A DNA stretch of 21,276 bases from Sabulitectum sp964386635 (GCA_964386635.1 CAYLRO010000042.1:1-21276), one strand, 5' to 3'; positions 8,070-15,368 are shown, counted from the first letter of the stretch. Notes: generated by a model not told the origin, from the sequence alone. A program made the numbers and translations.

Positions 8070-10046
8070 CTGAGAATCACATTTTTAGTTCTTCTGCTGC
8101 TGCTTCCGGCATTCGCCCATGGGTACATAGGCCCGGGAGCCGGTTTCGGCATTTTAACGTCTTTTGTTGTTTTCCTTAATGCAATTGCAGTTTCCATGCT
8201 TTCTTTCCTCTTCTGGCCTGTAATGGTACTGATAAGGGCGTTGAAGAAGAGTCGACGTCCCGGCAAGGCAGTTTGTGACAAGGTTGTTATCCTGGGTCTG
8301 GACGGCCTTTCTCCCTACCTTGTTGAAAAGTACTGGGAGAACGGTGATCTGCCCAACCTGAAGAAACTTGCCTCTCAGGGTACATACAGAAGGCTTACAA
8401 CAACCACTCCAGGGGTTTCCCCTGTTGCATGGTCCAGTTTTCAGACCGGTGTAAATCCCGGTAAACATGGAATTTTTGACTTCCTCTCCCCTGACAGAAA
8501 AAGATATCTTGCAGTATTAAGCTCTGTAAAAACCCGTTCTTATAAGAAAAAGACTCTACTGGGAAGAGTTCGTGAAGAAGTCTCCTCATCAATACTTCGG
8601 ATGAGCAAACCCTTCTGGACCCTTCTGGGCAGGTACGGCATCCGTTCCACTATTCTCAGAGTACCCATCACCTACCCGCCTGAACCCCTTGACGGCAGGC
8701 TTCTGTGCGGAATGTGCGTACCGGACCTCAGAGGCAGTCAGGGCAGTTACACTCTGTTTACACCTGAGGGAAAAGGTGAGCAGTTCACAGGTGGACTCTC
8801 CTGCACCCTGGTGAAAGGTGAGAACGGCTCATGGCAGGGAGAGATACCCGGACCTGACGGGTGTGAACCTGTTACCGTAGTGTTCAGTGCAAAGAAGAAC
8901 GGCTCCTGGAAAATAGCATCAGGCGGCATGAGCATTGATGCCGAGGCAGGCATTCTGTCCCCATGGCTTACCATTGAATACAGATCCGGCAGAACAAAGG
9001 TTAGAGGAATTTCCCGGTTCAGAGTAACTGAAGGACCTGTGATCTACTGCACAGCTCTTCATGTTGACCCTTCAAGCCCTGTTGTTCCCCTCTCCCACCC
9101 TGTGCACTACGCGCGGTACCTTGCAGGTGCCGTGGGACAGTTTGCAACCCTGGGACTTGCAGAGGATACCTGGGCTCTCTCAAACGGCCATCTTGATGAA
9201 AAAAGCTTCCTTGATATGGCATGGGCATACTGCGACGAAAGAAAGCGGATGTTCCGCAATGCCCTTGAGAACGGTAAAGACGGCCTGACTGTGTGCGTGT
9301 TCGACACCTCGGACAGGATACAGCACATGTTCTGGGGCAAAGGGCTTGAACCTGGTTCTGTAATACACAACATGTACCTTGAAATGGACAGGCTTGTTGG
9401 TGAAACAATGGCCGGCCTTAAAAAGAACCAGAGACTTGTTGTGATGTCGGATCACGGCTTCACCTCGTTCCACACCTGCATTGATTTCAACAAATGGCTT
9501 GTTGAGGAAGGTTATATGGTTCTTCAGGATGGCATTACAACTGTTGACGCATCCTACCACGGTGTGGACTGGTCGAAAACCAGAGCCTATGCACTGGGGC
9601 TTACAGGAATAAACATTAACCTGAAGGGCCGCGAGGGCCAGGGTATTGTTCAAAGGGCCGATGCGCTTTCACTAATGGAAGAGATCAGGTCCCGTCTGCT
9701 TGATGTTATGGATGGTGAAACCTCTGTGATCCGGTCGGTGAAATTTGCCGGTGAGGTTTATAAAGGGGCATACATAGACAGAAGCCCGGACATCATTCCG
9801 TTCACCGACACCGGCTACCGTTCCGACTGGGGATGCGTAACCGGATGTGTTGGAGACAGGGTTCTGTATCCCAACGACAAGCACTGGGACGGTGACCATT
9901 GCCATGATCCTGAGCTGGTTAAGGGAGTGCTCTTCACAAGCTGGAAACACGAAACAGAGTCTCCTGCCATTATTGACATAGCTCCCACTGTGCTTGATAT
10001 GCTGGGATTGAAAGCACCCGGTTACATGGACGGGAGGAAATTATGA
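8070..10046 (+). CDS. Alkaline phosphatase superfamily enzyme (type I phosphodiesterase-like), exported or membrane-anchored
   Basis: Read from 8070, this 658-residue protein starts with a hydrophobic signal or anchor (LRITFLVLLLLLPAFAHG), then a Gly-rich YIGPGAG and a second hydrophobic helix around residues 30-55. The enzyme domain follows. It carries the metal-site residues of the alkaline phosphatase superfamily: Asp78 (GLDGL), the likely nucleophile Ser122 in PVAWSSF, Asp412 to His419 (DTSDRIQHMF), Asp461-His462 (SDHGF) and His610 (GDHC). It ends with the usual MLGLKAPGYMDG tail. It should hydrolyse or transfer phospho- or sulfo-esters outside the cytoplasm; the substrate is unknown. An ATG at 8019 opens the same frame but has no Shine-Dalgarno and precedes the predicted transcript start. 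GGGAGGAG sits 5 nt before the CTG at 8070, so a rare CTG start is preferred. The stop overlaps the next gene by ATGA. Confidence 0.82.
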   Translation: MRITFLVLLLLLPAFAHGYIGPGAGFGILTSFVVFLNAIAVSMLSFLFWPVMVLIRALKKSRRPGKAVCDKVVILGLDGLSPYLVEKYWENGDLPNLKKLASQGTYRRLTTTTPGVSPVAWSSFQTGVNPGKHGIFDFLSPDRKRYLAVLSSVKTRSYKKKTLLGRVREEVSSSILRMSKPFWTLLGRYGIRSTILRVPITYPPEPLDGRLLCGMCVPDLRGSQGSYTLFTPEGKGEQFTGGLSCTLVKGENGSWQGEIPGPDGCEPVTVVFSAKKNGSWKIASGGMSIDAEAGILSPWLTIEYRSGRTKVRGISRFRVTEGPVIYCTALHVDPSSPVVPLSHPVHYARYLAGAVGQFATLGLAEDTWALSNGHLDEKSFLDMAWAYCDERKRMFRNALENGKDGLTVCVFDTSDRIQHMFWGKGLEPGSVIHNMYLEMDRLVGETMAGLKKNQRLVVMSDHGFTSFHTCIDFNKWLVEEGYMVLQDGITTVDASYHGVDWSKTRAYALGLTGININLKGREGQGIVQRADALSLMEEIRSRLLDVMDGETSVIRSVKFAGEVYKGAYIDRSPDIIPFTDTGYRSDWGCVTGCVGDRVLYPNDKHWDGDHCHDPELVKGVLFTSWKHETESPAIIDIAPTVLDMLGLKAPGYMDGRKL

Positions 10047-11992
10047 ACAGAAGAGACTTTCTGAAAACCGCCGCCCTTGCCCCTGCAGCCCTGGCAGCAC
10101 TGTCTGCAGGATGCAGCACAAGAGCTGGAGGATCCGGCAAAAGAGTTATTGTACTTGGCGTAGACGGTATGGACCCGGGGCTTGTGGAGAACTTCTGTGA
10201 ACGGGGTCTGATGCCCAACACCAAAAAGCTTATGGACTCAGGCAGCTTCCGCCGCCTGGGCACATCCAATCCCCCTCAGAGCCCTGTTGCATGGTCCAAC
10301 TTCATAACCGGAGCACCACCCCCTGTACACGGCATATTCGACTTCATCCACAGAGACCCGGGGACAATGATTCCCTACCTCTCAACTTCCGAAGTATCTC
10401 CCCCGGACTCCACGCTGGATATAGGCAAGCTTCGTCTTCCACTCTCCGGAGGAGGTGTCAAACTGCTCCGCAGAGGCACACCATTCTGGAATGAACTGCT
10501 GGACAACGGTATTCCTGTTACAATGATAAAACTCCCGGTAGACTTCCCTCCACCGGCGGAACATCCCCACGGTCTGTTCCTGTCAGGTCTCGGAACACCT
10601 GATGTAAGGGGCAGCCAGGGCAGTTTCACATTCTTCACTGATGACCCCCGGTCCATCTCGGATGAAACCGGCGGCGGTGTTGTGATTCCCGTCCGTGACT
10701 ATGGAGACGGATGCTACACCTGCAGAATCGATGGACCTGCCAATTCACTTGTTGTGGACAACCCCACTATGACAACAGAGATAAAGGTGTGGGCTGACAG
10801 AGAGTCAGGTGCTGTAAGGATTGATACCGATGATGGCTCTATCGTTCTCGGTGAAGGCCAGTGGAGCCCATGGATGAGATTCAGCTTTCCGGCACTTGCA
10901 GGAATCTCCACTGTGCATGCAATGGGAAGGTTCTACCTGAAGCAGTTATCAACCAGTTTGAAACTCTACCTCTCCCCTCTTAACATCGACCCTGAAAATC
11001 CTGCACTGCCCATCTCAAGCCCTGACTGGTACTCACGAGACCTTGCGGAGGAAGCAGGCCAGTTCTACACCCAGGGTTTCCCTGAGGACACAAAAGCACT
11101 CTCCAGAGGGATATTCAACGATGATGATTACCTCTCTCAGGCACACATTGTGCTGGAGGAGAGAATGAATCTTTTCCATACGGCAATTTCACGGTACAGG
11201 GAAGGGCTTCTCTTCTTTTACTTCACAAGTCTGGACCTGAACGTGCACATGTTCTTCAGATCAATGGACCCTGCAAGCCCACTTTACGGAACTGTTGAGC
11301 CAAGATTCCAGGGAGTTGTTGCCGATCTCTATTCAAGAATAGATATCGCTGTGGGGGAAGCCATGGAACTTCTGGATGACAGAACCGAGCTTATGCTTCT
11401 GTCAGACCACGGATTTGCCCCGTTCAGGAGAAGTTTCAACCTTAATTCATTCCTGGCAGCGGAAGGTTTTGCGCACATCAGCTCAGAGTTCGACAGGAAC
11501 AGAGACATGTACGCCTGCCTGGACTGGAGTCAGACAGGGGCTTACGGACTTGGGCTGAACGGACTCTATGTGAATCAGCTGGGCAGAGAGAAGAACGGTT
11601 CCGTCCCTGAGAACGACAGAAGAAACATAATGGAGAATCTTAAAGTATCCCTTGAATCTGCAGTGGACCCTTCAACCGGTGAAAAACCTGTAAAGAACCT
11701 GTTCATACTTGAAGACCTCTACCCTGATCTGGAAATGCCGCCCTGGGCCCCTGACATGCTTGTGGGTTACTCCAGAGGTTACAGGGCAAGCTGGGAAACC
11801 ACTCTGGGAGCTTTCCCTGAAGATGTCGTGACAGATAACATGGACCCCTGGAGCGGTACTCACTGCATTTCTCCCGATATCTGTCCCGGTTCACTTGTCA
11901 CAACTGTAAAAAACCTTCCAGGAAACCCGACTCTTACAGGAATGGGTGCTCTGATAAAGGGAATACTTCTCGGTGAGGACCTGCTTTCATGA
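10043..11992 (+). CDS. Alkaline phosphatase superfamily enzyme, Tat-exported lipoprotein
   Basis: This 649-residue paralogue of the preceding gene product has a twin-arginine signal (RRDFLK, residues 3-8). It joins an Ala-rich core and lipobox LSAGC (Cys24), so it should be exported folded and lipid-anchored. The superfamily residues are all present: Asp41 (GVDGMD), probable nucleophile Ser85 in PVAWSNF, HGIFDF shortly after, Asp398 and His402 (SLDLNVHMF), Asp455-His456 (SDHGF) and His607 (GTHC). Both paralogues share a distinctive RGSQGS-[YF]-T segment and a beta-rich insert after it. That supports duplication followed by different targeting. Both look catalytically intact, probably with two metal ions, and may act on related envelope substrates. 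The start overlaps the upstream stop by 4 bp, and the end overlaps the next gene by 4 bp. Confidence 0.85.
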   Translation: MNRRDFLKTAALAPAALAALSAGCSTRAGGSGKRVIVLGVDGMDPGLVENFCERGLMPNTKKLMDSGSFRRLGTSNPPQSPVAWSNFITGAPPPVHGIFDFIHRDPGTMIPYLSTSEVSPPDSTLDIGKLRLPLSGGGVKLLRRGTPFWNELLDNGIPVTMIKLPVDFPPPAEHPHGLFLSGLGTPDVRGSQGSFTFFTDDPRSISDETGGGVVIPVRDYGDGCYTCRIDGPANSLVVDNPTMTTEIKVWADRESGAVRIDTDDGSIVLGEGQWSPWMRFSFPALAGISTVHAMGRFYLKQLSTSLKLYLSPLNIDPENPALPISSPDWYSRDLAEEAGQFYTQGFPEDTKALSRGIFNDDDYLSQAHIVLEERMNLFHTAISRYREGLLFFYFTSLDLNVHMFFRSMDPASPLYGTVEPRFQGVVADLYSRIDIAVGEAMELLDDRTELMLLSDHGFAPFRRSFNLNSFLAAEGFAHISSEFDRNRDMYACLDWSQTGAYGLGLNGLYVNQLGREKNGSVPENDRRNIMENLKVSLESAVDPSTGEKPVKNLFILEDLYPDLEMPPWAPDMLVGYSRGYRASWETTLGAFPEDVVTDNMDPWSGTHCISPDICPGSLVTTVKNLPGNPTLTGMGALIKGILLGEDLLS

Positions 11993-12753
11993 CAGTAATT
12001 TTCAACATACTGCTGCTGCCATTCGGTTCTCTTCACCCACTCTGGGGGCTCATGTGGATATCCGCTCTTGCAGGTATTCTCATGATCCTTGTGTTCAAGT
12101 GGACATCAAACCAGCAGGCTATCTCAGAACTCAGGCGCAAAATGGGCTCCAGGGCCCTTGGCATGCTGCTCTATCTGGAAAGCCCTCCTACTGTGCTCAA
12201 GCTTGCACTGGGATTGATAACCGACAACTTCATTTATCTGTGGCACCTGCTTAAACCCATGCTTGTCATCGCTGTGCCCTTCATACTCATTGCAGCGCAG
12301 CTTGATGCCAGATACGGCAAGCTGCCCCCTTCATCAGATCATCCTTCAACACTGATAATGCGCTGGGAGGATTCGATTCCCTCAGGTGAATTTGTACCGG
12401 ACAGAGGAGAGATCATCTCTCCTGTAGTAACTGTTGCAGACTCTCTTGAACAGAGCTTTTCATTCACCGGTGAGAACGGTGTGTTTGCAATTGATCACCT
12501 GGGAATACTGGCAGGCAGTGAGGGCAATTCAGGCAGTGTTGTGGTCCGTGGAGCTGAAAAGTCAGGGATCACGAGGACTTTCTTCAGGCCGTGGAACACT
12601 CCAGTAAACAGTGAGATCAAGAGTATTCAGGTTTCACTTGAATCCACCAGTTTCAACATCCTGGGCGGCAGGTGGAGCTGGTTTGCAGTATTTATCGTCT
12701 TTTCAAGCCTCTGGGCCATTCTCGGTGCAGTGGTCTTCAAGGTAAAGGTATAG
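11989..12753 (+). CDS. Integral membrane protein of unknown function, with some Oxa1/EMC3-like features
   Basis: I do not recognise this 254-residue protein with certainty. It has a TM helix at about 17-37, then a basic, amphipathic segment (TSNQQAISELRRKMGSRA, about 40-60) and a short hydrophobic helix. Next comes LKPMLVIAVPFILIAAQLD (about 85-105), a mainly beta, soluble-looking segment (about 105-225) and a final TM helix at 228-249. A cytosolic charged hairpin after TM1 followed by a 'KPM..iP' TM helix is the pattern of Oxa1-superfamily insertases of the EMC3/DUF106 type. The extra soluble domain is not part of that pattern. The resemblance is weak and by eye. The gene overlaps the Tat lipoprotein enzyme by 4 bp, so it probably serves the export, anchoring or activity of the two enzymes. 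Confidence 0.6.
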   Translation: MTVIFNILLLPFGSLHPLWGLMWISALAGILMILVFKWTSNQQAISELRRKMGSRALGMLLYLESPPTVLKLALGLITDNFIYLWHLLKPMLVIAVPFILIAAQLDARYGKLPPSSDHPSTLIMRWEDSIPSGEFVPDRGEIISPVVTVADSLEQSFSFTGENGVFAIDHLGILAGSEGNSGSVVVRGAEKSGITRTFFRPWNTPVNSEIKSIQVSLESTSFNILGGRWSWFAVFIVFSSLWAILGAVVFKVKV

Positions 12754-12762
12754 GAGTTTGTA

Positions 12763-12960
12763 ATGAAGAAGCTTAAGCTGAAGATAGAAAATGAACTCAA
12801 CCAGCGGCTGGAAAAAGTCTCGGATGCAGGTGGATACTCCTCTGTGGAGGAGTTCATACTCCATGTTGTTGAGAGAGAACTCGAGAAGCTTGATCCCGGT
12901 GCCGGTGAATCCGAAGAGGAAATCAGGAAAAAGCTTGAAGGACTTGGTTATTTAGGGTAA
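12763..12960 (+). CDS. Small ribbon-helix-helix-like protein with C-terminal LEGLGYLG tail
   Basis: This 65-residue protein begins with a short basic beta strand (MKKLKLKIENEL), a helix (NQRLEKVSDAGGY) and a second helix (SSVEEFILHVVERELEKL). That is the order and spacing of CopG/Arc-type ribbon-helix-helix proteins. A linker of Glu-rich residues leads to RKKLEGLGYLG. From memory, similar small proteins with an 'L..LGYL' end occur beside AP-superfamily genes in uncultured diderms, and similar 'LGYL' motifs follow some sulfatase domains; this is recollection and not a search. It could be a DNA-binding autoregulator or a small partner of the enzymes. TAGGAG stands 6 nt before the ATG, and the gene follows the membrane protein by 9 bp in the same operon. 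Its last codons are the founder of the tandem repeats that follow. Confidence 0.7.
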   Translation: MKKLKLKIENELNQRLEKVSDAGGYSSVEEFILHVVERELEKLDPGAGESEEEIRKKLEGLGYLG

Positions 12961-13277
12961 CAGCCCTTCCGAAAGGAAGCAACTAGAGGGATTGGGTTAC
13001 CTGGGCTAACGTCCTTCCGACAGGAAGCAGCTTGAAGGACTTGGTTANNNNNNNNNNNNNNNNNNNNNNNNNNNNNNNNNNNNNNNNNNNNNNNNNNNNN
13101 NNNNNNNNNNNNNNNNNNNNNNNNNNNNNNNNNNNNNNNNNNNNNNNTTCCGACAGGAAGCAGCTTGAAGGACTTGGTTATTTAGGGTAACAGCCCTTCC
13201 GACAGGAAGCAACTGGAGGGACTGGATTACCTGGGCTAACGTCCTTCCGACAGGAAGCAGCTGGAGGAACTGGGTTG
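12934..13277 (+). repeat. Tandem array of 48/49-bp units copying the 3' end of the RHH-like gene, interrupted by an assembly gap
   Basis: Units start at 12934 (the gene's own end, type A, 49 bp), 12983 (type B, 48 bp), 13031 (A, cut by the gap), 13164 (A, 49 bp), 13213 (B, 48 bp) and 13261 (degenerate). Each unit encodes LEGLGYLG or a near copy plus its own TAA, followed by CTTCCGACAGGAAG, a 5-bp-arm inverted repeat with loop GACA. That linker reads PSDRK in the peptide's frame. Type A is identical to the gene's 3' end. Type B (12983) differs from it at eight bases, all synonymous. Type B at 13213 adds one Gly-to-Asp change. Because the A unit is 49 bp, consecutive copies are not all in one frame. 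This array also fills the 394-bp stretch between the two operons, and no other gene is visible in it. Confidence 0.9.
13048..13147. other. Assembly gap of 100 N inside the repeat array
   Basis: Exactly 100 N separates two copies of the same repeat unit. A round 100 is the usual placeholder for a gap of unknown length. The 133-bp distance between the flanking A units does not fit a whole number of repeat periods, so the true size is different. More units or even a second gene copy could be hidden here. Confidence 0.95.
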
Positions 13278-13354
13278 CCCGAGTTCACCGGCCTTGCCCC
13301 TGATGTCCTGTTGAAATATCTTGCCTTATACAAAGCTTAAGGCAGGAGAAAAAA

Positions 13355-14227
13355 GTGAGCAACTTTCCTCTTCAGGTTGATAATCTTTCAAAGAAATTCC
13401 CTGGTAAAAAGGGAATGGGAACTGTGCACGCCGTTTCCGGCGTTTCATTCAATGTTGAATCCGGTGAGATAGTTGGTTTCATAGGTCACAACGGCGCAGG
13501 GAAAACAACCACCATCAAGTGTATTCTCGGGCTTCTCCGTCAGACCGGCGGAACTGTTCGCCTGTGGAATTCTCTCCCTGCAGACAGTAAGGTTCGCAGG
13601 AGAATAGGGTATGTGCCTGAGAATCCCGATTACGACCAGTCCTTTTCCCCTCTTGAGTACCTTTCAATGTTTGCCTCCATGAGAGGCCTTTCAGGCTCTT
13701 CCGGTGACTGGACAGCACTTCTGGGGCGAGTGGGGCTTTCCGGCTGGGAGAAAACAGTGGTCAAGCAGTTCTCCAAGGGTATGCGTCAGCGTATGAGCCT
13801 TGCTCTTGCTCTGCAGTCCAGACCTGATTTCCTTGTTATGGACGAACCCACAGGGGGTCTTGATCCAGTTGCCCGCAAGGAATTCCGGGACATTATTCTT
13901 GAAGAAAATCAGAGAGGGGCTTCTGTGTTCCTCTCCTCTCACATACTGTCAGAGGTTGAAACAGTCTGCCACAGAGCTGTAATGCTCAGTGGAGGAAAAC
14001 TTGTTTCCCAGGGATCCATGAAAGAGCTTCTGGGAGGCGAGCAGACATACAGGATTCTTGCTGAAGCAGGAGATACTCAGGATACAGTTGAGTTCCTTGT
14101 ACCGGAAAGAGAGCTTCAGGAGAAGATTGATGCACTTCGCGGGAAAAACCTTAAGGTAATGAAAGTAGAACTTGTTCTCAAAACCCTTGAAGAGGTTTAC
14201 CTCACTGCAAGAGGAGGTGAAAACTGA
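13355..14227 (+). CDS. ABC transporter ATP-binding protein (ABC-2/CcmA type)
   Basis: This 290-residue ATPase has every catalytic motif: Walker A GHNGAGKT (44-51), signature FSKGMRQR (138-145), Walker B LVMDEP (159-164) with catalytic Glu163, D-loop GGLDP and the switch His195 in LSSHILSE. A C-terminal extension of about 75 residues is typical of ATPases paired with ABC-2 permeases. It should energise the permease encoded next to it, with which it overlaps by 1 bp (TGATG). Translation starts at GTG 13355 with GGCAGGAG 6 nt upstream. It opens a five-gene run in which every junction overlaps. The similarity to NosF, Nat and other export ATPases is too general to fix the cargo. The promoter is not clear, since the repeat array ends only about 80 bp upstream. 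Confidence 0.93.
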   Translation: MSNFPLQVDNLSKKFPGKKGMGTVHAVSGVSFNVESGEIVGFIGHNGAGKTTTIKCILGLLRQTGGTVRLWNSLPADSKVRRRIGYVPENPDYDQSFSPLEYLSMFASMRGLSGSSGDWTALLGRVGLSGWEKTVVKQFSKGMRQRMSLALALQSRPDFLVMDEPTGGLDPVARKEFRDIILEENQRGASVFLSSHILSEVETVCHRAVMLSGGKLVSQGSMKELLGGEQTYRILAEAGDTQDTVEFLVPERELQEKIDALRGKNLKVMKVELVLKTLEEVYLTARGGEN

Positions 14228-14982
14228 TGAAAGCTGTTTTCACATTCTCTCTGATGACGCTGAGGATGCTCACAAGGAGAAGAACCCTCTGGGGCATCCT
14301 TCTCATCATTCTCCTGGCTCTTGCGGGAATAGCTTCCGTTCCCAATTTCGATGTTTCCAACCAGGGAAGGTTCATTCTGGACTTCGGTCTGTTCGGAATT
14401 GAGGTGGGAGCGCTGCTTCTGGCCCTTGGTCTTGCTGCCAACCTCTATCCCAGAGACAAGGAGACAAGAACTGTAATGCCCCTTATTGCAGTTCCCCTGT
14501 CCAGATGGCAGTATCTGCTGGGAAGGTTCTTCGGAGCAGCTCTGGTTCAGGCTGCAGCACTGATAATAAGCTGCCTGGGTCTCATGCTCATACTTCTCTT
14601 CAACGGAATGCACATACCCGGTAACCTTCTTCCGGCAACTCTGCTCATAGTGGTTGAAGGGTGGTTCCTTCTTTCCACTGTGTTCTTTTTCAGTTTCTTC
14701 ACATCTCCCCCTCTGAACTGGCCCCTTACAGGTATGCTTTTTATTGTGAGTCAGATGAGCGTATCTGAATTCATAGAGATAATGCCCTCTGCACCGGGAG
14801 TTATGCGAATCCTTCGCCTGCTTCTTCCCCACGCCGATGTGTTTCACATAAAAGATCCCATCGCCCACGGTTTTGAGATAGAACCCGTTTACTTTGCTGT
14901 AGCGCTATTCTACGGTCTGTGCTACAGTGCTTTCATGCTCTCTCTGGCTCTGGCTGTATTCAGAGGACGCGATCTGAAATGA
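14227..14982 (+). CDS. ABC-2 type transporter permease
   Basis: This 251-residue protein is very hydrophobic, with about six TM helices: near residues 18-37, 58-77, 97-128 (probably two in succession), 132-160, 165-190 and 222-245. An ABC-2-like cytoplasmic N-terminus, MKAVFTFSLMTLRMLTRRRT, precedes TM1. The conserved-looking YPRDKETRTVMPLIAVPLSR loop (about 75-95) is reminiscent of NosY-type and related ABC-2 permeases, where a similar coupling segment contacts the ATPase. It has GGAGGT 8 nt before the ATG. The TGATG junction with the ATPase gene and the ATGA junction with the next gene indicate translational coupling. Together the two form a probable exporter or membrane-remodelling transporter. 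Cargo is unknown; the His-rich lipoprotein next door hints at metal handling. Confidence 0.85.
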   Translation: MKAVFTFSLMTLRMLTRRRTLWGILLIILLALAGIASVPNFDVSNQGRFILDFGLFGIEVGALLLALGLAANLYPRDKETRTVMPLIAVPLSRWQYLLGRFFGAALVQAAALIISCLGLMLILLFNGMHIPGNLLPATLLIVVEGWFLLSTVFFFSFFTSPPLNWPLTGMLFIVSQMSVSEFIEIMPSAPGVMRILRLLLPHADVFHIKDPIAHGFEIEPVYFAVALFYGLCYSAFMLSLALAVFRGRDLK

Positions 14983-15368
14983 GAATTCTTACATTTCTTT
15001 CAGTTGTTTTCCTGCTGGTTCTCACAGCATGTGTGGAAGACTACGACATTGATGAGGTTGCTCCAACGGAACACCTTGAATCAGGTGAACATGCCGGTCA
15101 CGATCATGAAGATGGTGAGATCTGTGAAGAGAGTGCTCACACAGGTGATGAGGATGTCGAAGACATTCATTCTGAAATGCAGGATGAACACGCAGGAGGT
15201 CCGTCAGGACATGCCCACGCCATCGGCAACAGAAACCATGGGACACAGTGGTTCTTCAATCAGCCCTGGGCAGCTCCCTTTATATGGGGAAAACTGGCCA
15301 GAGACGGAGCTATTTTTCTGGCACTTGCTGCAGTTCTCTTTGTTGCAACCGGAAGAAGAAAACGATGA
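14979..15368 (+). CDS. His/Asp/Glu-rich lipoprotein with C-terminal membrane helix
   Basis: This 129-residue protein starts with a lipoprotein signal (hydrophobic core then lipobox LVLTAC, Cys15). The following segment, about residues 16-90, is dominated by His, Asp and Glu, for example HAGHDHEDGEICEE and GHAHAIGNRNHG, with few hydrophobic residues. Such stretches usually bind Zn, Ni, Cu or Co loosely. A Trp/Pro-rich step (WFFNQPWAAPFIWG) leads to a TM helix at about 108-124 ending in the basic GRRKR. The positive end should lie in the cytoplasm and the His-rich part outside. The longer frame opening at 14919 was rejected because it lies wholly within the permease gene and the ATG at 14979 begins the signal directly. 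It overlaps both neighbours by ATGA. I do not recognise a named family. Confidence 0.75.
   Translation: MRILTFLSVVFLLVLTACVEDYDIDEVAPTEHLESGEHAGHDHEDGEICEESAHTGDEDVEDIHSEMQDEHAGGPSGHAHAIGNRNHGTQWFFNQPWAAPFIWGKLARDGAIFLALAAVLFVATGRRKR

Noticed and set aside
12934..13277. CRISPR array
   Set aside because: The whole 48/49-bp unit is conserved, there are no unique spacers between short repeats, and no cas gene is nearby.
13311..13332. Promoter TTGAAA...TATACA ahead of the ABC operon
   Set aside because: The spacer is only 10 bp, too short for a sigma70-type promoter, and no better -35 lies at the right distance.
13191..13340. 50-codon open frame (begins Gln-Pro-Phe-Arg) running from the repeats to just before the ABC gene
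   Set aside because: It has no ATG, no ribosome site, and is an out-of-frame reading of the repeat units; the true ABC start and its ribosome site lie beyond it.
14197..14868. 223-residue minus-strand frame over the ABC permease
   Set aside because: It is antisense to the permease, is unusually rich in His, Lys, Gln and Cys, and has no ribosome site or family motif.
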